A stretch of DNA of 64,000 bases from Lingula anatina. Taxonomy: Eukaryota; Brachiopoda; Lingulata; Lingulida; Lingulidae. The translations under genes and the position numbers were made by a program. The stretch covers positions 98,009-162,008 of the forward strand of contig NW_019774558.1 of the NCBI RefSeq assembly GCF_001039355.2, read 5' to 3'. The notes below the pieces were generated by a model. The model worked only from the letters and a program-made list of their open reading frames with translations. It made no database searches and was not told the origin of the DNA. The number at the start of each line of letters is the position of its first letter. Within the stretch, counting starts at the first letter, position 1. Of the stretch, positions 37,998 to 49,378 are shown in pieces.

Positions 37998-38134
37998 TGC
38001 AGGAGTTCCAAAAGCTAAAGAACCTGAAGAAAGGCCGAGTGACCATCTTTTACTGTGGCCCGCCTGGGCTGGCTGTTGTTCTGGGGAAAAAGGCGGCTGA
38101 ATACGGGTTTGGATTCCGCAAAGAGAGTTTCTGA
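28248..38134 (+). CDS. NOX5: NOX5a: calcium-regulated NADPH oxidase with EF-hands and a very large acidic insertion
   Basis: Exons with matching phase: 30128-30350, 30936-31186, 31678-31866, 32286-32458, 33759-33950, 34179-34311, 34596-35869, 36271-36480, 36816-36930, 37444-37592, 38003-38134. Upstream pieces are 29331-about 29460 (EF loop [12 protein letters not shown]) and a micro-exon ending 29785 (VFDTEG). An ATG exon at 28248-28374 is plausible as exon 1, but its phase 1 end does not fit 29331, so one short exon is missing. The core has haem histidines spaced 14 (FHKAVG...LHTGGH) and 13 (FSHILY...VIHGPS), FAD motif [26 protein letters not shown], and CGPPG near a C-terminal Phe. NOX5 moves electrons from NADPH through FAD and two haems to O2, making superoxide when Ca2+ binds the EF-hands. 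It is convergent with NOX5b. Confidence 0.93.
28619..28805. mobile_element. Short inverted-repeat element (MITE-like)
   Basis: An 18-base block ggcgtcctttctgcgtcc at 28619-28636 is exactly inverted at 28788-28805. A related single end (ggcgacctttgtgcgtcc) occurs at 49590-49607. No coding capacity. It lies in the candidate first intron of NOX5a. The class (perhaps a Harbinger-derived MITE) is a guess. Confidence 0.55.
29060..29220. repeat. GT-rich imperfect microsatellite
   Basis: Interrupted GT repeats with TATG/TCTG variants, intronic in NOX5a, just upstream of the EF-hand exon. Confidence 0.9.
30350..30620. repeat. Foldback-like repeat with TCCTATAGGA palindromes
   Basis: The 10-base palindrome TCCTATAGGA occurs at 30421-30430 and 30496-30505, with several near matches (cctagagga, ctatacatg, tatagggccctac) within the same NOX5a intron. 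Confidence 0.45.
34596..35869 (+). other. NOX5a giant insertion exon (424 codons) between FAD and NADPH subdomains
   Basis: Starts with the conserved [18 protein letters not shown] of the dehydrogenase domain, where human NOX5 has only a few dozen residues before its NADPH motif. It then adds several hundred residues: first an Arg/Ser repeat ([13 protein letters not shown], then [12 protein letters not shown]), then a long Glu/Asp/Ser/Lys-rich segment, and a Pro patch ([14 protein letters not shown]). It ends with [15 protein letters not shown]...KPFIY. The frame is open throughout and both splice sites are good, so the insertion is real coding sequence and not retained intron. The equivalent human loop is a phosphorylation-regulated site; a similar role here is inference. 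Confidence 0.88.
36119..36149. repeat. (CA)n microsatellite
   Basis: Uninterrupted CA run in the intron before the NADPH-motif exon of NOX5a; ATT/GTT repeats follow directly up to the splice acceptor at 36270. Confidence 0.95.
36511..36575. repeat. (GT)n microsatellite
   Basis: GT/GC-rich tract directly after the donor of the 36271-36480 exon, ending in a short GA run. Confidence 0.9.
37335..37380. repeat. (TG)n microsatellite
   Basis: TG run with a single C interruption, in a NOX5a intron. Confidence 0.95.
37964..37999. repeat. (TTTA)n microsatellite forming the acceptor tract of the last NOX5a exon
   Basis: Nine or so TTTA units run directly into tgcag at 37999-38002, so the repeat takes the place of an ordinary polypyrimidine tract. 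Confidence 0.9.
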
Positions 38135-39696
38135 ACACGCGCTCAAGGGCTGTGCTCTGTATATTAACAAAGACCGCTTAATGACTTAGAAATTCTGAAC
38201 ACAAATGCATAATTATCTTAGGAGGTCCTTAGTCGCAGCACTGGTATACCTTGGTATGGCAAAAAATTAAAAACCTTTAGATTTAGCACATGCACCTTGT
38301 AATATTCTGATTATATATAAGAAACATGGGTGTGTTGAAAGTCCAACTTTATTTTTAAAATGTATTCACTGATTCATATATACACATGTACACTGATTGC
38401 AAAACCACCTTTCACCAACATTACCAAGTTAAACATGATATGCCATGGCAAAAGTAAATAATGATTGTCCTTTTGTAGAACTTGATATTTTGCGATGTTC
38501 AGTTCGAGAAGCTGAAAATTAGTTACAAAACGGAAACATTCGGCTGTATATTCACTGATATTGAGGCCTAGATCACTAAAAATGATTGTTTCCTTAATAG
38601 TTAGAGTTGTGCATTCGTTTTACATCTCACTTAGGAATTAAACTGTAAAAAATGGTTGCTTTCCGTAACCAAATTGCCATCGCTTTAATTTCAAACACAC
38701 GGAGCCTTGAGTTTGAACAAGCTTCTATTTTGTACCAGTACAAATCTATTCTATATTCTCTATAAGTGAGAAATAATTTTGAATTCATATATATATATAC
38801 TGTGTATATGTAATAGGAAAGATGAACAGTTCGATTCTTTTTCGCAATACAGAGAGCCAGGGTGAAAGTCACAAAGTGACAGCATAAGTGAACCAATTGA
38901 GAGGCGTACACGTGTACTGTATACTTCACAGATAGTATGATATATAAAATGATTATAAATTAATGAGGACCAGCCACTGTACAAAAGTTGACAAAGGATG
39001 TTAAAACTAAACTGAAAAGTCCCGGAAACGCAGTGTTACCTATTTTTTTTTTTAGAATGAACTATGATAAACATCATAATGAAAATTCCATAATTATCAA
39101 ACATTATTATTGTGCTACTTGTGCAGCTTTAAAGATTGCGAAAAAAGACAAGTTTAACAAAAAAGATGCTGATTCTACTATTGTAGATAAAATACCTAGT
39201 ACAGGATTGACTGCTAAAAATAATACTAAAATATAAATAATGAAATTATTCATGAAAACTACTATCACCGGAAATATGTTGATGAGGCAACATGCCATCT
39301 TATATTATACACATTTAATAAAGCATAGAACTTTAAAATAACCATCACAGTTTTTCTATGTAAAATCCATAGATAATCAATTGAATACCATTAATTGGAA
39401 TGTTTTAAAATATCAGAGTTTCATCAAAAGTATAGTCTCATAGATAAAAAACGAATATAAACAAGGCATGTTAATAAAAGCTTGACGTGTGTTATGGCAT
39501 AAAGGCATAAGGTGTGTTTATGCTTATAACAGTTAAAACCGAAGCGGATGCCTTTAATATATTCACTTAAGTTTATAAAACCCATATGATGCCGTGTAAC
39601 ATACAATCTATGAGACACCTAATGTACCATCTAACATAGATAGCAAACACTATTAATTGAATCCCATATTAAATAAGCACATAAAACGTGAGAAAT
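38135..39696. other. Convergent 3' region between NOX5a and NOX5b
   Basis: About 1.56 kb of AT-rich DNA holding the 3' untranslated regions of both oxidase genes. A short 83-residue Lys/Asn-rich frame at 38988-39236 has no recognisable family. Confidence 0.5.
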
Positions 39697-40443
39697 TTAT
39701 CCGAAGTTTTCCTTGGTGAACCTGAAGCCGTATTCTATACATTTTCCTTTAACAATAGAAGCTACCGATCGCGGTCCGCAGAAATACACCGTCACACGCC
39801 CCCTGCGGTTATTGTTTATTTCTTTGAAAACCTGAAATTAAAATCAACATATAAATAAGTAAAATATAAAATATTTTTTCCAGATCTGGTCGCCTTTTAT
39901 TCAATGAATTGGCCGCCAGATGTGGAAATGTATTCGAAATACATTTAAGAAAAAAATTCGGCAGTTGAGCGCAGGAACACACTGCGGCTGTGCGTCTTAT
40001 ACAGTACAGTGAGTGGTTACATGTACACTTCTTAAGAACGCAGCCGAGTATCAGAGAGAGAGACAGAGAGACAGAGAGAGAGAGAGATATCTTGGTTTCA
40101 AAAAACGCTCATCAGCTAGCTTACAGCATTCCAGTTAGGTCGTCCCCTCTGCGCCTGCGTCAAAAGTCCGGGTATGACGTCAGTCAGGTTATTCTGCTTC
40201 ACCAGTTCCAACCCGGGTGCAAGCAAAGCATCTCGAATACCGAAATTGTTCTCAGTCTCTGTGTTATATATGTGGAGATCTGAAAGTATTAAGGCATACA
40301 TGTTTTTTAGATAAACGTGAATCTATCCCCGAGCCCGACAGTTTACATAAAAATTGTCTAAACTATCTAATTTTTGCTTGGCCATAGTTCATGTATATAT
40401 CCTTGAGCCCCCCCAATAAATAAATAAAATCTTGGATACAAAA

Positions 40444-40485
<42 letters not shown>

Positions 40486-43400
40486 TACCTAAGAATGTAT
40501 CCATGGATGCGCCAGGCACCAGTTCTAGTTGCTCCAACTCCAGCTGCGTCAGCAGATCACTGAACCATTCAAACGACCGAATTCCTCGAGAAATCCAGAA
40601 AAAGTCCACCTACAAAAAGTAATATATGCTTACAGTTAATTTTCAATATCGACTTTATTCAGCGGGAGAAACAGCATGGTGACAAGTGACAGTTCGGGTG
40701 ACTAATTTGTATCGTAAAACGGACATAAAATTGTAAAAATTAACGATTAAATAAAATTCCGCTAATGAAGGAGATTATGTTTCAGTTAACAAGATATATT
40801 TGTATTATTCTTCATATATTTGATGGAATTTAAGGGAAAGGCAGTCATTCAGAAGGGAATTAGATTATTAAAATTTTCACTGAATCTTTTCGTATAGAAG
40901 TTTACAGGCCCGTAGCCAGCAATTTCAAAAGGAGGGTTCTTTTCCTGAAAAGTGGGCAGCACTCCCGGTGTGGTTCCTATTTTCATTATATATAACATCT
41001 GATCAAAGCTTAAATTCTTAAACAAAATGTATACAACCAGCTAAATTGACTATTTTCTTTACAACTTCAATCGCATTTCTGCGGAGCTGGTTAAACACCC
41101 ACGACTTCAATCTGACAGATACATGTACATGTACTTCGAACAGTTGTCGCTAAGTACACATGACCCTGATCAGTCGAACTATGTTTGATGGCGCTGTTGT
41201 AAGCCAAGATGAGCTTTATACGGTTGCCTCGCTGCGCACCAGTACATTTACGATGGTTAACTTACTTTTTTCAATGACCCCAATGTATCTGAAAGGTCCT
41301 CGTCAATCCAGGAATGTGTACACTTTGGGCATTCGTGCTTAGCCGTGTTATATCTGAATAAAGAAATTAAATGAATTTTTTCATAACTTAACATCATAAA
41401 AAAGCAGAAACGTTACAGTAGATATGTCACAGGTAGATTTCACTCGTGAGGGTAAAACTGATATCTATGACTCGAATTTCCTGAAGGAAAATTTTGCTAT
41501 AATATGTCCAGGATTTTCCTTTTGCTATAAGAATGGCTAATGACTAGCATCGCATGCCTTAAGGGGCTAAGTATTACCGTCTCATAATGCTCTGTAGTAT
41601 ACTGGCGAAGGGAGTGACTCCAATGCCCAACGCTATCATCACAGCGTGCTCGGCTTGGAAGAAATTACTGGCGGGGGCACCGTAAGCACCGTCGATATAC
41701 ACCTGAAAACAGTGGAACCAAATCACCTTAAAGGTTCAACGTTTCTTTTAAAATAAATGTATGTATTCAGATGTTAATATTTTATACCTAATAACAATAA
41801 CTTTCATTCATACTTTGGCAAACGGCAAAGCTGTATTAACGGGAAAACATTTACAGCAGTTAATAATAAATTAACTATAAATATTAAAACAGGCAGACCC
41901 TGTACCACAGATGCTTCCGTTTAACATGAAGAAATGTTTTCGTCTTCCCGACCCTCTTTAAAGAGACACGTCGCTCGTTAACCGACTTAAGAGTTTTGTC
42001 TGGCCTAATCGCAGTTAAGTACTGTCGAACTGCACGAGTCGAAGAACTTTTATTGAAAACATCTTACCTCCAGTGCTTCGTCAATCGACGGTTTATGTTC
42101 ATCAGCATTCATTTTGTATATGAAAGGCATTTGTGAAAGATGGCCAAAGTTTTGCCCATGGGACATGCCCTGCCACGTCGATAGACGGCGCTGCAGATGT
42201 TTCACAACTTCTGTTTCCGGGAGTTTCAATGCGCACGCGGATTTCCTTCTGTTCCGGTCAAATCCGGGAGGAATCTGGACAAACGGGTCGAGTTCTGTCT
42301 TCATGATATGTGCATTATCAATAGATTTCGATCTTTGCACCTTTTTCTGCACACCACCGCTTAAATTCTGTCGGAAATTTTCAGGTATTCCGAGTCTGTC
42401 CGAAAAATTCCGAAATGATGTTAGCCTTCTGCTTTGTTTTATGTTGAATGACTCGTCGTCTTCGTCTGAGTAGGTTTGAAGACTGTAGTTGCTGGACGTG
42501 TAGCTTCCATTACCCATTCCAGTATCACTTTTAAGTGTTACAACTTCGATATTTGTGTCGTCTTCGAACCCGATGTCATTCTCAGTTTCACTTTCACTTT
42601 CTGAAATGTTATCCGATCCGCTACCATTCCCCTTGTCCGGCAAATCAAATTTGATAATCGGGATTACCCCGTGGGTAATACTCCGACGCGATTTTTCTTC
42701 GTTCTTGGCGTTGTTCTTTGTTTCACGCGATTCATCAATCGCCTCAAAAGCCACGTTATCGATTCCATGGCCATCACTGGATGATTCCAAGGAAGACAAA
42801 CTCGAGGCATCTTCCTCTATCCCGTCCACGTCCCCGTAGATGTTCCTTATGTGGGGCAGGTTCATCCTTTTGGCTATCTCGCGTTTCTCTTCAAAGTATT
42901 CGTATAGTTTATTGGTCCATCTTCCCACAGCGCGTATGTGAAGCCACAGATGATCTGAAATATAGGTATATGCATACGATTTAACAAAGATAAAAATCCC
43001 CCAAAAAATGAAATAAACGACAAGATTGAATAAATTACCTATTGTAGTCTTTTTCGTCTATAAAATTTGCCATGCCCTTTCCACCCACCCACACTCCATT
43101 CCTCGATATCACCCAGAATCCTCACTTCTGGAACGCACATTGATGAGGCTGCCAATGAAGTTAAAGCTATTGAGGAAGCCTGAAAGGACATACTTCATAG
43201 TAACAAAACACTATTTTACTCTTTAGAACCTATCTACACTTTCACCATTAGCCTCATTCCCCTAGTTTGGCGTGGACTGACAAATGCTTTCGAACAGCCG
43301 TATTCTAGTAAACCACAACGGACATTCGTGTATGCGTAGTGACGGTCTCATGGTCGTGCAAAATTTGGATTGTAATTTTAAGAAATCTAATTTATGACTT

Positions 43401-46400
43401 ATTTTTAAGTTTGAATTCTTTATCATAGGATATGGCTACATTTTTTTTTCATTTTTTTCTGTCAAAGCTATGGCAATTTCAATCCTTTCCGTATGCCTAA
43501 GAATACAGCCCGACTTTGACATACTGATACCTTGCGGAATTGAAAGAGACAAAACGTCGTAGGTTTAAGACAATCTTTCAGCCTTAAAAAACTACAGATG
43601 GCGTCACACTTACCCGGGTCCTCGGGGGAGCTGCTGATCGTAAACGGATGCCATTCGAACGTAGCTATTTTGGGGATGTTTAGAAAGATGTAGTCGCCAG
43701 CGGTGAAGTTGAAGTTCTCCGGGCGTTTTATAACGAGATGTGTCACCTGTAATATAAAATAAAATAAAATAAAATAAAATAAAATAAAATAAAATATAGT
43801 ACTGTAAATGCCAGGCGTGTGCTACGTACGTGTACGACCATGAGAAAATGAGAAGATTGTTTCGGTAAAGTTACGATGGCAGCTAGGGCTACCTTAGTTG
43901 TTACATATACAGTAAAGTAGATGCTCACGAATCCATTTCGATTTCAAAATGACGTCTCAACGACATCACTTGGTTGTTTGCGTACTTACGACAAAAAATA
44001 CAGTTTTTGTTTTATTTATTTTTTCTTATTGTTTGTTTGTTGATATATTCATCTTTATCTAATTTAATCTGTTTTTCTTATATATTTTGAAGTGAAGTAA
44101 AGGTAAAACGTTGCACGTATGTTACAATGGATACATAACTAAAAGACATGAACATGGGAAGTGGAATATCTGCGGAGTGTTACATGCATGTGCACATACG
44201 TACAAAAATACGTGTTGCATAATCTGTTTGTGAGTGTGAGCCCTTTGGTATTTGTGTGCGTGCGTGCGTGGTTACCTGTTTGTTAATCATATTTCCCTCA
44301 GCGCTTACCTTGGAGGGCAACAGCACGCCTTCTTGGATAAAGATCTTCCCATATTCCAGACGCTTCACAGCCTTGGTCCGATAGACCTTTTCTATCACCA
44401 ATAAGGAGGAAGGCACTATTATCCATTTCCAGCAACTCGGCGCGTGGATGAACATGACGATCATGAAGGGTAGATATAAGAGGTGAGTAAAGTAAAATGC
44501 CTGAAAAAGATTATAGAAATTTAACTGTAAAGTGTTTCGTTGATAAAAACAGGAAGGTGTATTTTTTGCTCCCCGACTTGTGTCAATATGTAATATGGAA
44601 AGACAAGTCAACTAAAAAATCAAAAAGGTTTATTGAAATGATGATAAAAACGAATCAAGATAAACTGGCACAGAAAAAAATTTAGGGCACATTCCTTTCT
44701 TGCAACTAAAAAAAAAATAATAATAATAAAAATAATAATAATAAATAGAAAAAATATATTTATATATACATGCATTATTAATGAAAAAGATCAAGAAAAA
44801 AGAGACAGTTGAATAAATGGATAAAATTGTATTCTTTGCCTATTGTTCTTGCATACAAGAAGCCTCATTCGCGCCACATCACGTTAGTTCTCGCGAGATC
44901 TCACAACAAAAACACCAACCTGAAAATTCTTCGCTCGAACCCATGGCATACCGGACAGACTAAGGGCCAGGAGTATGGCTAGGAGGGCCCAGCCGGAGAT
45001 GTAGGCCGTCCCGCCCATCCAGCTGGCTTGGTGATGGTGTGGATGTACCGTAAACAGGTACTCGACCAGTGTGTGGTTATGCTCCGTCACTGCCCAGGCT
45101 GAAACAAAATGCGTGACGATTTTGTTTTGCTGTTGATGAACCAGTGAGACGCTTTATACCCGTAGCTGATATTATTGTAATAAAGAACATATGGTTAAGA
45201 ACATTATGAAAATACTTTTTGGGTTTCTTATTATTGTTTCTGACATTATTTAAATTGCACAAAATGACGTCCTCAAAACACGTGAGTTAAGGAAGGGGTA
45301 ACTGCAAAAATGAATAGATTGTCCCGAAGTAACCGTAGTCTGCTTCCTTTGAGTTTGTACAGGTGACATTTGACCCATATACCGACCCGTGTATGGTAAC
45401 CCTAAGCTAAACTTACTTTCTACCAAGGCCACAAATTGGCCCTTCACCCAATTTTCACATTAAAGATATCTCTGGCTAATGCCTGCTATTTAAAAAATTG
45501 GAAGAGATTAAATAACATCACACAGTTGGTATCTTGAACAGTATAACCTAGCTGTGCTTAATTATCATATGGGACCCGGGCTTTCCACCCCTAGGACAAC
45601 TAATCTCAGTAGTGTCATTCCTGCCAATCCGGTTCCTGATGACTAGAAGTATTTAGGATAATTACCTGCGTTGCCAATATGTCCAACAGTATGCAGTAGA
45701 CTGCAGACTAACAGCACCATGCCCGCCACCTTGTGGTACTTGATGTGTTTGTCCAGAGGGATCCAGAACGGTATTCGTATCCTTGAACTTATTAAGGTCA
45801 TGGTCACACGCAACATCATCAGCAGAACCAGCAAGGCGTGGAAGTTGATCAAGCGTGCTATGTATAAATAAAGAAACGTACATGCACATGCATTTAAATG
45901 TGTCGACAAGACAGTGCGCACTATGCTCGATTCTACATTATAGTTCTGCAAACGTTTGTGCTGTAGATGTACACTAATAGTGATACAGTGTAGAATTCTT
46001 CTCAAGTGTTTGCGTTAGTTATGTCAGTGAATTGCTTGTTTTTATTTCAATTTTCTTGCATTTATTTCATGTTTTATTCATTATTTTTAAACATCTGAAA
46101 TTGTGAGAGGAAAAAAAAGAGGCATTACAACCAGGCGACCCAGAACTAGAAGATGAAACTACATCAGAGTTGTGAACTTGGATTACATTATCAAATTAAT
46201 AATGTGCCGTCACGATGGTGGCAGCGAACAGCAGAAGGATTACATCGGACATGTTATAAATTCGTCATCACAAGGTCGGTTAGATAAGGCTGTCATAACC
46301 TGAATATTAGCGCGCTTCCAAATAAGCAGACTCACACGAAGACATAACATGTGAAATATTGATCATGTTTGTAGCATTTCGTGTTTAAATATTGTAAAGT

Positions 46401-47098
46401 TTTGCAGATGAATGAGCGGTGATTCTGATAAACTGTGCTGTATAATTACCACAAGCGCAGTATAGATTACTGATATACAAGAAAATAACTTACGGGGAAA
46501 ATTTCGAAATATAAAGGAGAAATGCAAAATATTTAAACTGGCATTGCGGAAATACACTAATAAAAAATCTGGAGAGTTTCTTTTTCTTTTTATTATTATT
46601 ATTATTTTATTTTATTTTATTTTATTTTATTTTATTTTATTTTGGTGCAGTAAACCTATATTTTTCATTGGTATATAGTTTCGATAAGAACGGACGTATC
46701 GAAAGAAAACAAAACAGAAAAACGTATACGTGAAAAAAGACAAAAAGACAGGTAAACAATGAATTTCAGCAGAAAAATACTGGATAAAAAATCACGAGCT
46801 TAATTTGTTCACCTGACATCCTTGCCAAAACCTCCCATCCAGTAAACTCCTCATCGACATGATCCGCAGCGAAGGCGAACCATTTCTCGGTCAGCAAGGA
46901 CGCCACCAGGAGCACATAGACGCACACCGAAAACACAGAAGGCAGATGGGTCTGGATGTCGAACCGTCTTCTTGGCTCCGGCGTCGCGAGAACGACCCTC
47001 ATCCCATTATTCCGATTTCTCTGCTCCAGCCCTGGATGGTATGTCCCAGCAGGCAGGTGACCGGTGTCTATTCGGCCCTTGGATCGGGCCGAGGCCAT
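39697..47098 (-). CDS. NOX5: NOX5b: NOX5-type NADPH oxidase without EF-hand exons
   Basis: Eleven exons join in phase on the minus strand: 47098-46813, 45857-45666, 45098-44920, 44500-44309, 43746-43614, 42954-42068, 41702-41578, 41353-41266, 40609-40489, 40279-40125, 39831-39697 (830 residues from the ATG at 47098). It has all six helices, haem histidines spaced 14 (YHKVAG...LHTVGH) and 13 (FTHLLY...FIHAPS), the FAD motif HPFT, LGIGVTPF, CPKC, GRPNW and YFCGP. Exons of 192 and 133 bases have the same length as in NOX5a, showing duplication of one gene. It starts about 55 residues before helix 1 and no EF-hand exon is visible upstream, so calcium control would be lost or supplied in trans. 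Odd residues: DGAYG for DGPYG, and a Gly after the usual C-terminal Phe. An acceptor-like tag just upstream leaves open an extra 5' exon. Confidence 0.92.
40446..40486. repeat. (TTA)n microsatellite
   Basis: Uninterrupted TTA run abutting the donor side of the NOX5b exon 40609-40489. Confidence 0.95.
42068..42954 (-). other. NOX5b large insertion exon (about 296 codons)
   Basis: Begins with [20 protein letters not shown], the dehydrogenase segment, then runs through acidic Ser-rich sequence (ISESESETENDIGFEDD) and basic patches, and ends with QRRLSTWQGMSHGQNF...MPFIY. Its position and its last 25 or so residues match the NOX5a insertion, while the middle is not alignable by eye and is about 130 codons shorter. 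The splice phases at both ends are the same as in NOX5a. Confidence 0.9.
43755..43796. repeat. (AAAAT)n microsatellite at a NOX5b splice acceptor
   Basis: About eight AAAAT units sit a few bases upstream (on the minus strand) of the acceptor of exon 43746-43614; read on that strand they form a TTTTA tract that serves as the pyrimidine-rich stretch. Confidence 0.95.
46590..46643. repeat. (ATT)n-(TTTTA)n microsatellite
   Basis: ATT units followed by about eight TTTTA units, in the first intron of NOX5b. Confidence 0.95.
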
Positions 47099-47863
47099 GT
47101 TGTTTCTGAGCGGTAGATTTGCCTGTGTCTGCTAATGAAATGAAATTCAAGTTAACTCTTAACTTTTCGTATTTCGTGTGCAATATTTATGCATAAAGTG
47201 CAGCAACTGTTGTAGTAAATTAAATGTCGTAATACCATGCCGGTGTGACAAGAGTGGTACTCCGCTAGGAACCGCAGTCCGTTACTTAGCAATATGACAT
47301 TCGTCCCATATACCATATAACAGCCTTAATATTGCGGCTAACCCTAGCCTGTTTTAATTATATGGCGCCCCGGACTTACTTTCCTAGGACTTCCTTTCCT
47401 GTCACACCAGTAGTGCAAATTTATAATAACCTTTACCCAAGACTGTGTTCTCACATGCAGGACTTACACGAACCAGCATTCATCTGTTGTGATGAAAAGT
47501 TGGATATTGGCATGGTCGCCAAACACTCAACTGATAACTGCTCAAAGTGATTCATTTGGAGACCTTAAATTCTTCGATTCTAAAAAGCATCTTATATGCA
47601 TGCCCCGGTCAAACCTTAGTCATTTCTGTAAATTTATAATAATCCATCACGCTCTAAGACCAGTAAGTGTTACCTTTACAAATGTACAAACGAGATACGT
47701 GCACCTATAATAACAGTAAATTACAGAACGAATGACGATAAGACACAAAAATGTAGACAGAATACACGAAATAATCAATTATCATACAGTGATTCCCTGC
47801 CCGCCCCCTTCTCGACAAGGAGTAGCTGCTTTTGTGCGTTTCTGAACGTCACATTTCAAGTCT

Positions 47864-48116
47864 TAGACCCCATTCACAAAGACACCACCGGTCAACGTAA
47901 ATCGATCCATATCTGCAGGGGCTCTTTCTGAGTGCAATCAGCTTACCTGAATGGCACACCTCCTCTTGTTACCAACGCACTCGTATAACCACCAGCTTTT
48001 CTGTATTCTACTCATGCAAGGAGGCGTGTTTATCTGTAAAACTGTATTCAGCGAGAGTCCCCTCAGGGTTGGATCGATCAACGTAGATCGATGGTGTTTA
48101 TGGGAGTGGGGTCTAA
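47864..48116. mobile_element. 253-bp MITE with inverted ends TTAGACCCC...GGGGTCTAA
   Basis: About 42 bases at the left end (ttagaccccattcacaaag...) pair with the reversed right end (ttagaccccactcccataaa...), including a shared atcgat-type block with acgta(a/g)atcgat. There is no coding capacity. A diverged half copy is recognisable at about 51540-51625 (gagttagatcgatctacgta). Confidence 0.65.
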
Positions 48117-48499
48117 CCGCTCTGATAAGTACTACACGAACACTGCCGCACAATACACCGGTAACTACATGTCGTTAGGGCCACACTTCCGTAATCGAGG
48201 GATGTGATTGTCTTGTTATGTTCTCCAAATACATCCCCTTGATATAGTAATCTACCGAGATATGCCCAGACTCTTCCGCGATTCTTCACTAACGGTATAA
48301 TTATTACACACATCAGGGGCCAAATTGTCCGTTAAGGGCACCACGCACGGGTGGGGTTCTTACCTCAAATATCCCATTTTTCTTGAGGGGAGTTAAAGTG
48401 AGCGTAACGACATATAGCAACAAACGCTCCCAATGTGTCACGTGGAGCGGCTGCTTCACAAAATCGCTTTACAATGGAAAGTGCATGGCCTTCATTTTA

Positions 48500-48517
48500 A
48501 GACCGAAATTTCGGTCT
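48500..48517. repeat. 18-bp perfect palindrome
   Basis: agaccgaaatttcggtct is its own reverse complement. It may be a remnant of a foldback element or chance; nothing else near it is informative. Confidence 0.6.
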
Positions 48518-49332
48518 ACATGAAGTGAGCTTCAAATCGGGGAAAAATTAATCAATCAACAGAAAACGGGTTATACTGTTGTTCTAAAACAATGTCCATT
48601 TCTACTGTATATTACAAAATACGAATAATGTTCATTTAATTGGTATACAGATATTGAAGTAACTTATCCTGGATCTAACTCAAGTTTGCGTGTAAAAGTT
48701 TGGACGAACTATCGGTGAATAATGATGTTCATAAAGTCTTATTTTTATACCTCAGGCACGTGCATGCTGACCTACAAGTATTGTTACATGTGTTATCCTG
48801 TATTTTGAACTAAATGTCCTATATCATATAATTATACCGTAATCTGCCATATTGCATCCAAGCATGATCATATAATTAAGGAACACAGAATGCCAGCTAC
48901 ATCTTAAGAGGGAGCATTGTTATGCATGGACTGACGTTCTACTACCACGTGAATTCATTCACTGATCATAAACCGTCACATTCGTATAAATCAATGGCTG
49001 AAATCAAATCAATTAATTAATTAATTAATTTGAAGTTATTTATAAATTTGTTGATGAATTATTATTGTTATAAATTAATTAATTAATTTGATTAATTACT
49101 TAACTAATTAAATCAGCAGCAAGATGTATTGTGAATATTTAATGAAGCTGCGAAATAACGCATGTGACCCTATAAACTGTGGTTCACACTAATATTCAAG
49201 TTCAGCTTCATGAAGAATTCATGCTGTGCACATGAACCGTTTGGTTATGGTGTGAATACATGTACATGTACGAGTACCGGTATATGAAGAGAGAGGGAGG
49301 GGACGGAGAGAGGACGGGAAATGAGAGAGCCA

Positions 49333-49336
<4 letters not shown>

Positions 49337-49374
<38 letters not shown>
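49337..49374. repeat. (GA)n microsatellite
   Basis: Uninterrupted GA run; overlapping frames on both strands are artefacts. Confidence 0.95.

Positions 49375-49378
<4 letters not shown>

Noticed and set aside
43026-43226. 66-codon plus-strand frame in a NOX5b intron
   Set aside because: No recognisable domain or splice signals; length is within chance for this composition.
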